A program made the position numbers and the translations under genes. Source: Porphyrobacter sp. (GTDB taxonomy: Bacteria > Pseudomonadota > Alphaproteobacteria > Sphingomonadales > Sphingomonadaceae). Taken from it: 5,749 nucleotides of DNA. Positions within the stretch are counted from its first letter, which is position 1, and each line of letters opens with the position of its first letter. The stretch covers positions 1 to 5,749 of the forward strand of contig JAGKSZ010000243.1 in the NCBI GenBank assembly GCA_018991295.1, in the 5' to 3' direction. Below, one piece after another: positions 5,079 to 5,749 of this stretch. The notes beneath the pieces were generated by a model. That model was not told where the DNA came from. It did no database searches and worked only from the letters and a program-made list of their open reading frames with translations.

Positions 5079-5468
5079 TCAGCCGATGGTGAAGGTGACG
5101 GTGCCCTTCATCAGCTGACCATCGGCGCCTGCGGCCTGCCAGCGGATGTCATAGGTCCCCTTGGGCAGCGGCTTGGCGGTGGTCAGCGTCATGGTCTTGC
5201 CGTCATTCGACCATGCAGTGGTGAAGTTGCGGATCGGCATTTCGCCGTGGTTCGGCATCCCCGGCATGGCGGTCATGATGATGCTGACGGCGGCCTTGTC
5301 CGGGGCGACAGCTTCGTTGAAGGTCAGCGTGACACTGCGCGCACTGCTGACAGTTGCGCCTTGCGCCGGGCTTGAGGCGGTAACCTTGACCCGTGCCAGC
5401 GCCGCTGCCGGAAACGCCAGCGGCGCGGCGGCAATCGCGATGGCGGCAAGGAGGGGGGCAAGCTTCAT
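5079..5468 (-). CDS. copC: CopC-family periplasmic copper-binding protein lacking the usual Cu(II) histidines
   Basis: CopC carries copper in the periplasm. The 129-residue product has a Sec signal peptide (MKLAPLLAAI onward) with a likely cut after AAALA (residue 25), then a CopC beta-sandwich: SSPAQGATV (32-40), SVTLTFNEAV (45-54), MTAMPGMPNHGEM (65-77) and ADGQLMKGTVTFTIG (115-129). Met65, Met68, Met71, His74 and Met77 reproduce the Cu(I) motif of Pseudomonas CopC. In that protein Cu(II) is held by His1 of the mature chain and by an Asp and His in a DTH motif. Here the mature chain would start with Arg26, and the DTH position reads Asp116-Gly-Gln118. The start is ATG 5468, 23 bp after copB, with AAGGA about 10 bases upstream. 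No copD follows on the minus strand. Confidence 0.88.
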   Translation of the reverse strand: MKLAPLLAAIAIAAAPLAFPAAALARVKVTASSPAQGATVSSARSVTLTFNEAVAPDKAAVSIIMTAMPGMPNHGEMPIRNFTTAWSNDGKTMTLTTAKPLPKGTYDIRWQAAGADGQLMKGTVTFTIG

Positions 5469-5491
5469 TGGGGGGACGTCCTTCGTGTTGA

Positions 5492-5749
5492 TCAGAACCA
5501 GAAACGGATACCGGCGATGAGGCTGGTGGCCGAAGTGCCCTGCCCGCGCAAGCGGGCAAAGTCGGCGCCATTGCCGGTCCGCCATGATTGCTCGATGCCG
5601 ATATAGGGCGCGAACTCGCGGGCGATTTCATAGCGCAGCCGTGCGCCTGCCTCGATCTGATCGAGCCCTGCGCCGATGCCGAGCAGCGGGATATCCTGCG
5701 CGGACAGATTGGCCTCGATGCGCGGCTGGAGGATCAGGCGCTGGGTGAT
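5492..5749 (-). CDS. copB: Copper resistance protein CopB, C-terminal part (start outside the window)
   Basis: The last 85 residues of an outer-membrane beta-barrel are present. ITQRLILQPRIEANLSAQDI begins the fragment, followed by GIGAGLDQIEAGARLRYEIA, REFAPYIGIE, and the end SLIAGIRFWF. Alternating hydrophobic residues and a terminal aromatic Phe are as expected for a barrel recognised by the BAM machinery. CopB proteins take part in copper resistance at the outer membrane. The N-terminal Met/His-rich segment and most of the barrel lie beyond the right edge. copC follows 23 bp after the stop on the same strand, so they are one operon, probably led by copA upstream (inferred). Confidence 0.88.
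   Translation of the reverse strand: MTQRLILQPRIEANLSAQDIPLLGIGAGLDQIEAGARLRYEIAREFAPYIGIEQSWRTGNGADFARLRGQGTSATSLIAGIRFWF

Noticed and set aside
5161..5520. 119-codon plus-strand frame with hydrophobic stretches
   Set aside because: Antisense to copC; the apparent hydrophobicity comes from complementing the signal peptide and beta strands.

Overview
The window is GC-rich and gene-dense. It looks like chromosomal DNA of an alphaproteobacterium, most likely order Sphingomonadales and probably Erythrobacteraceae. This rests on remembered family resemblance, not a search. The main clues are a supernumerary complex I subunit (NDUFA12 family) next to a DUF2155 lipoprotein and aat, a recX of sphingomonad type, and a copB-copC pair.

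Left part: the minus strand carries most of a fatty-acyl-AMP ligase-like gene whose 3' end lies beyond the window (1-1424). A 143-bp divergent spacer separates it from recX (1568-2230), which overlaps by 7 bp a gene for a DUF192 lipoprotein (2224-2724). A 357-bp stretch without a gene follows. It is not plain sequence: it holds two tandem copies, exactly 118 bp apart, of a three-hairpin element. The unpaired segments are conserved while the stems differ and still pair. A third, inverted and partial copy follows, then a structured leader for the next gene.

Middle: the NDUFA12-family gene (3082-3513) and the DUF2155 lipoprotein gene (3522-4127) sit 8 bp apart on the plus strand. They converge on aat (3977-4789, minus). 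The DUF2155 and aat genes overlap tail to tail by 151 bp, and both encode low-complexity tails there. A tRNA-Trp(CCA) gene (4882-4957, plus) is divergent from aat across a 92-bp spacer with a palindrome that could supply a -35 box in each direction.

Right part: a short hairpin-rich spacer, then copC (5079-5468) and the 3' end of copB (5492-5749), both minus and 23 bp apart. They form a periplasmic and outer-membrane copper-handling operon whose start is outside the window. CopC keeps the Met/His Cu(I) motif but lacks both histidines of the usual Cu(II) site.

Most of this is ordinary housekeeping DNA. The best candidate for something not well described is the covarying hairpin repeat at 2719-2993.
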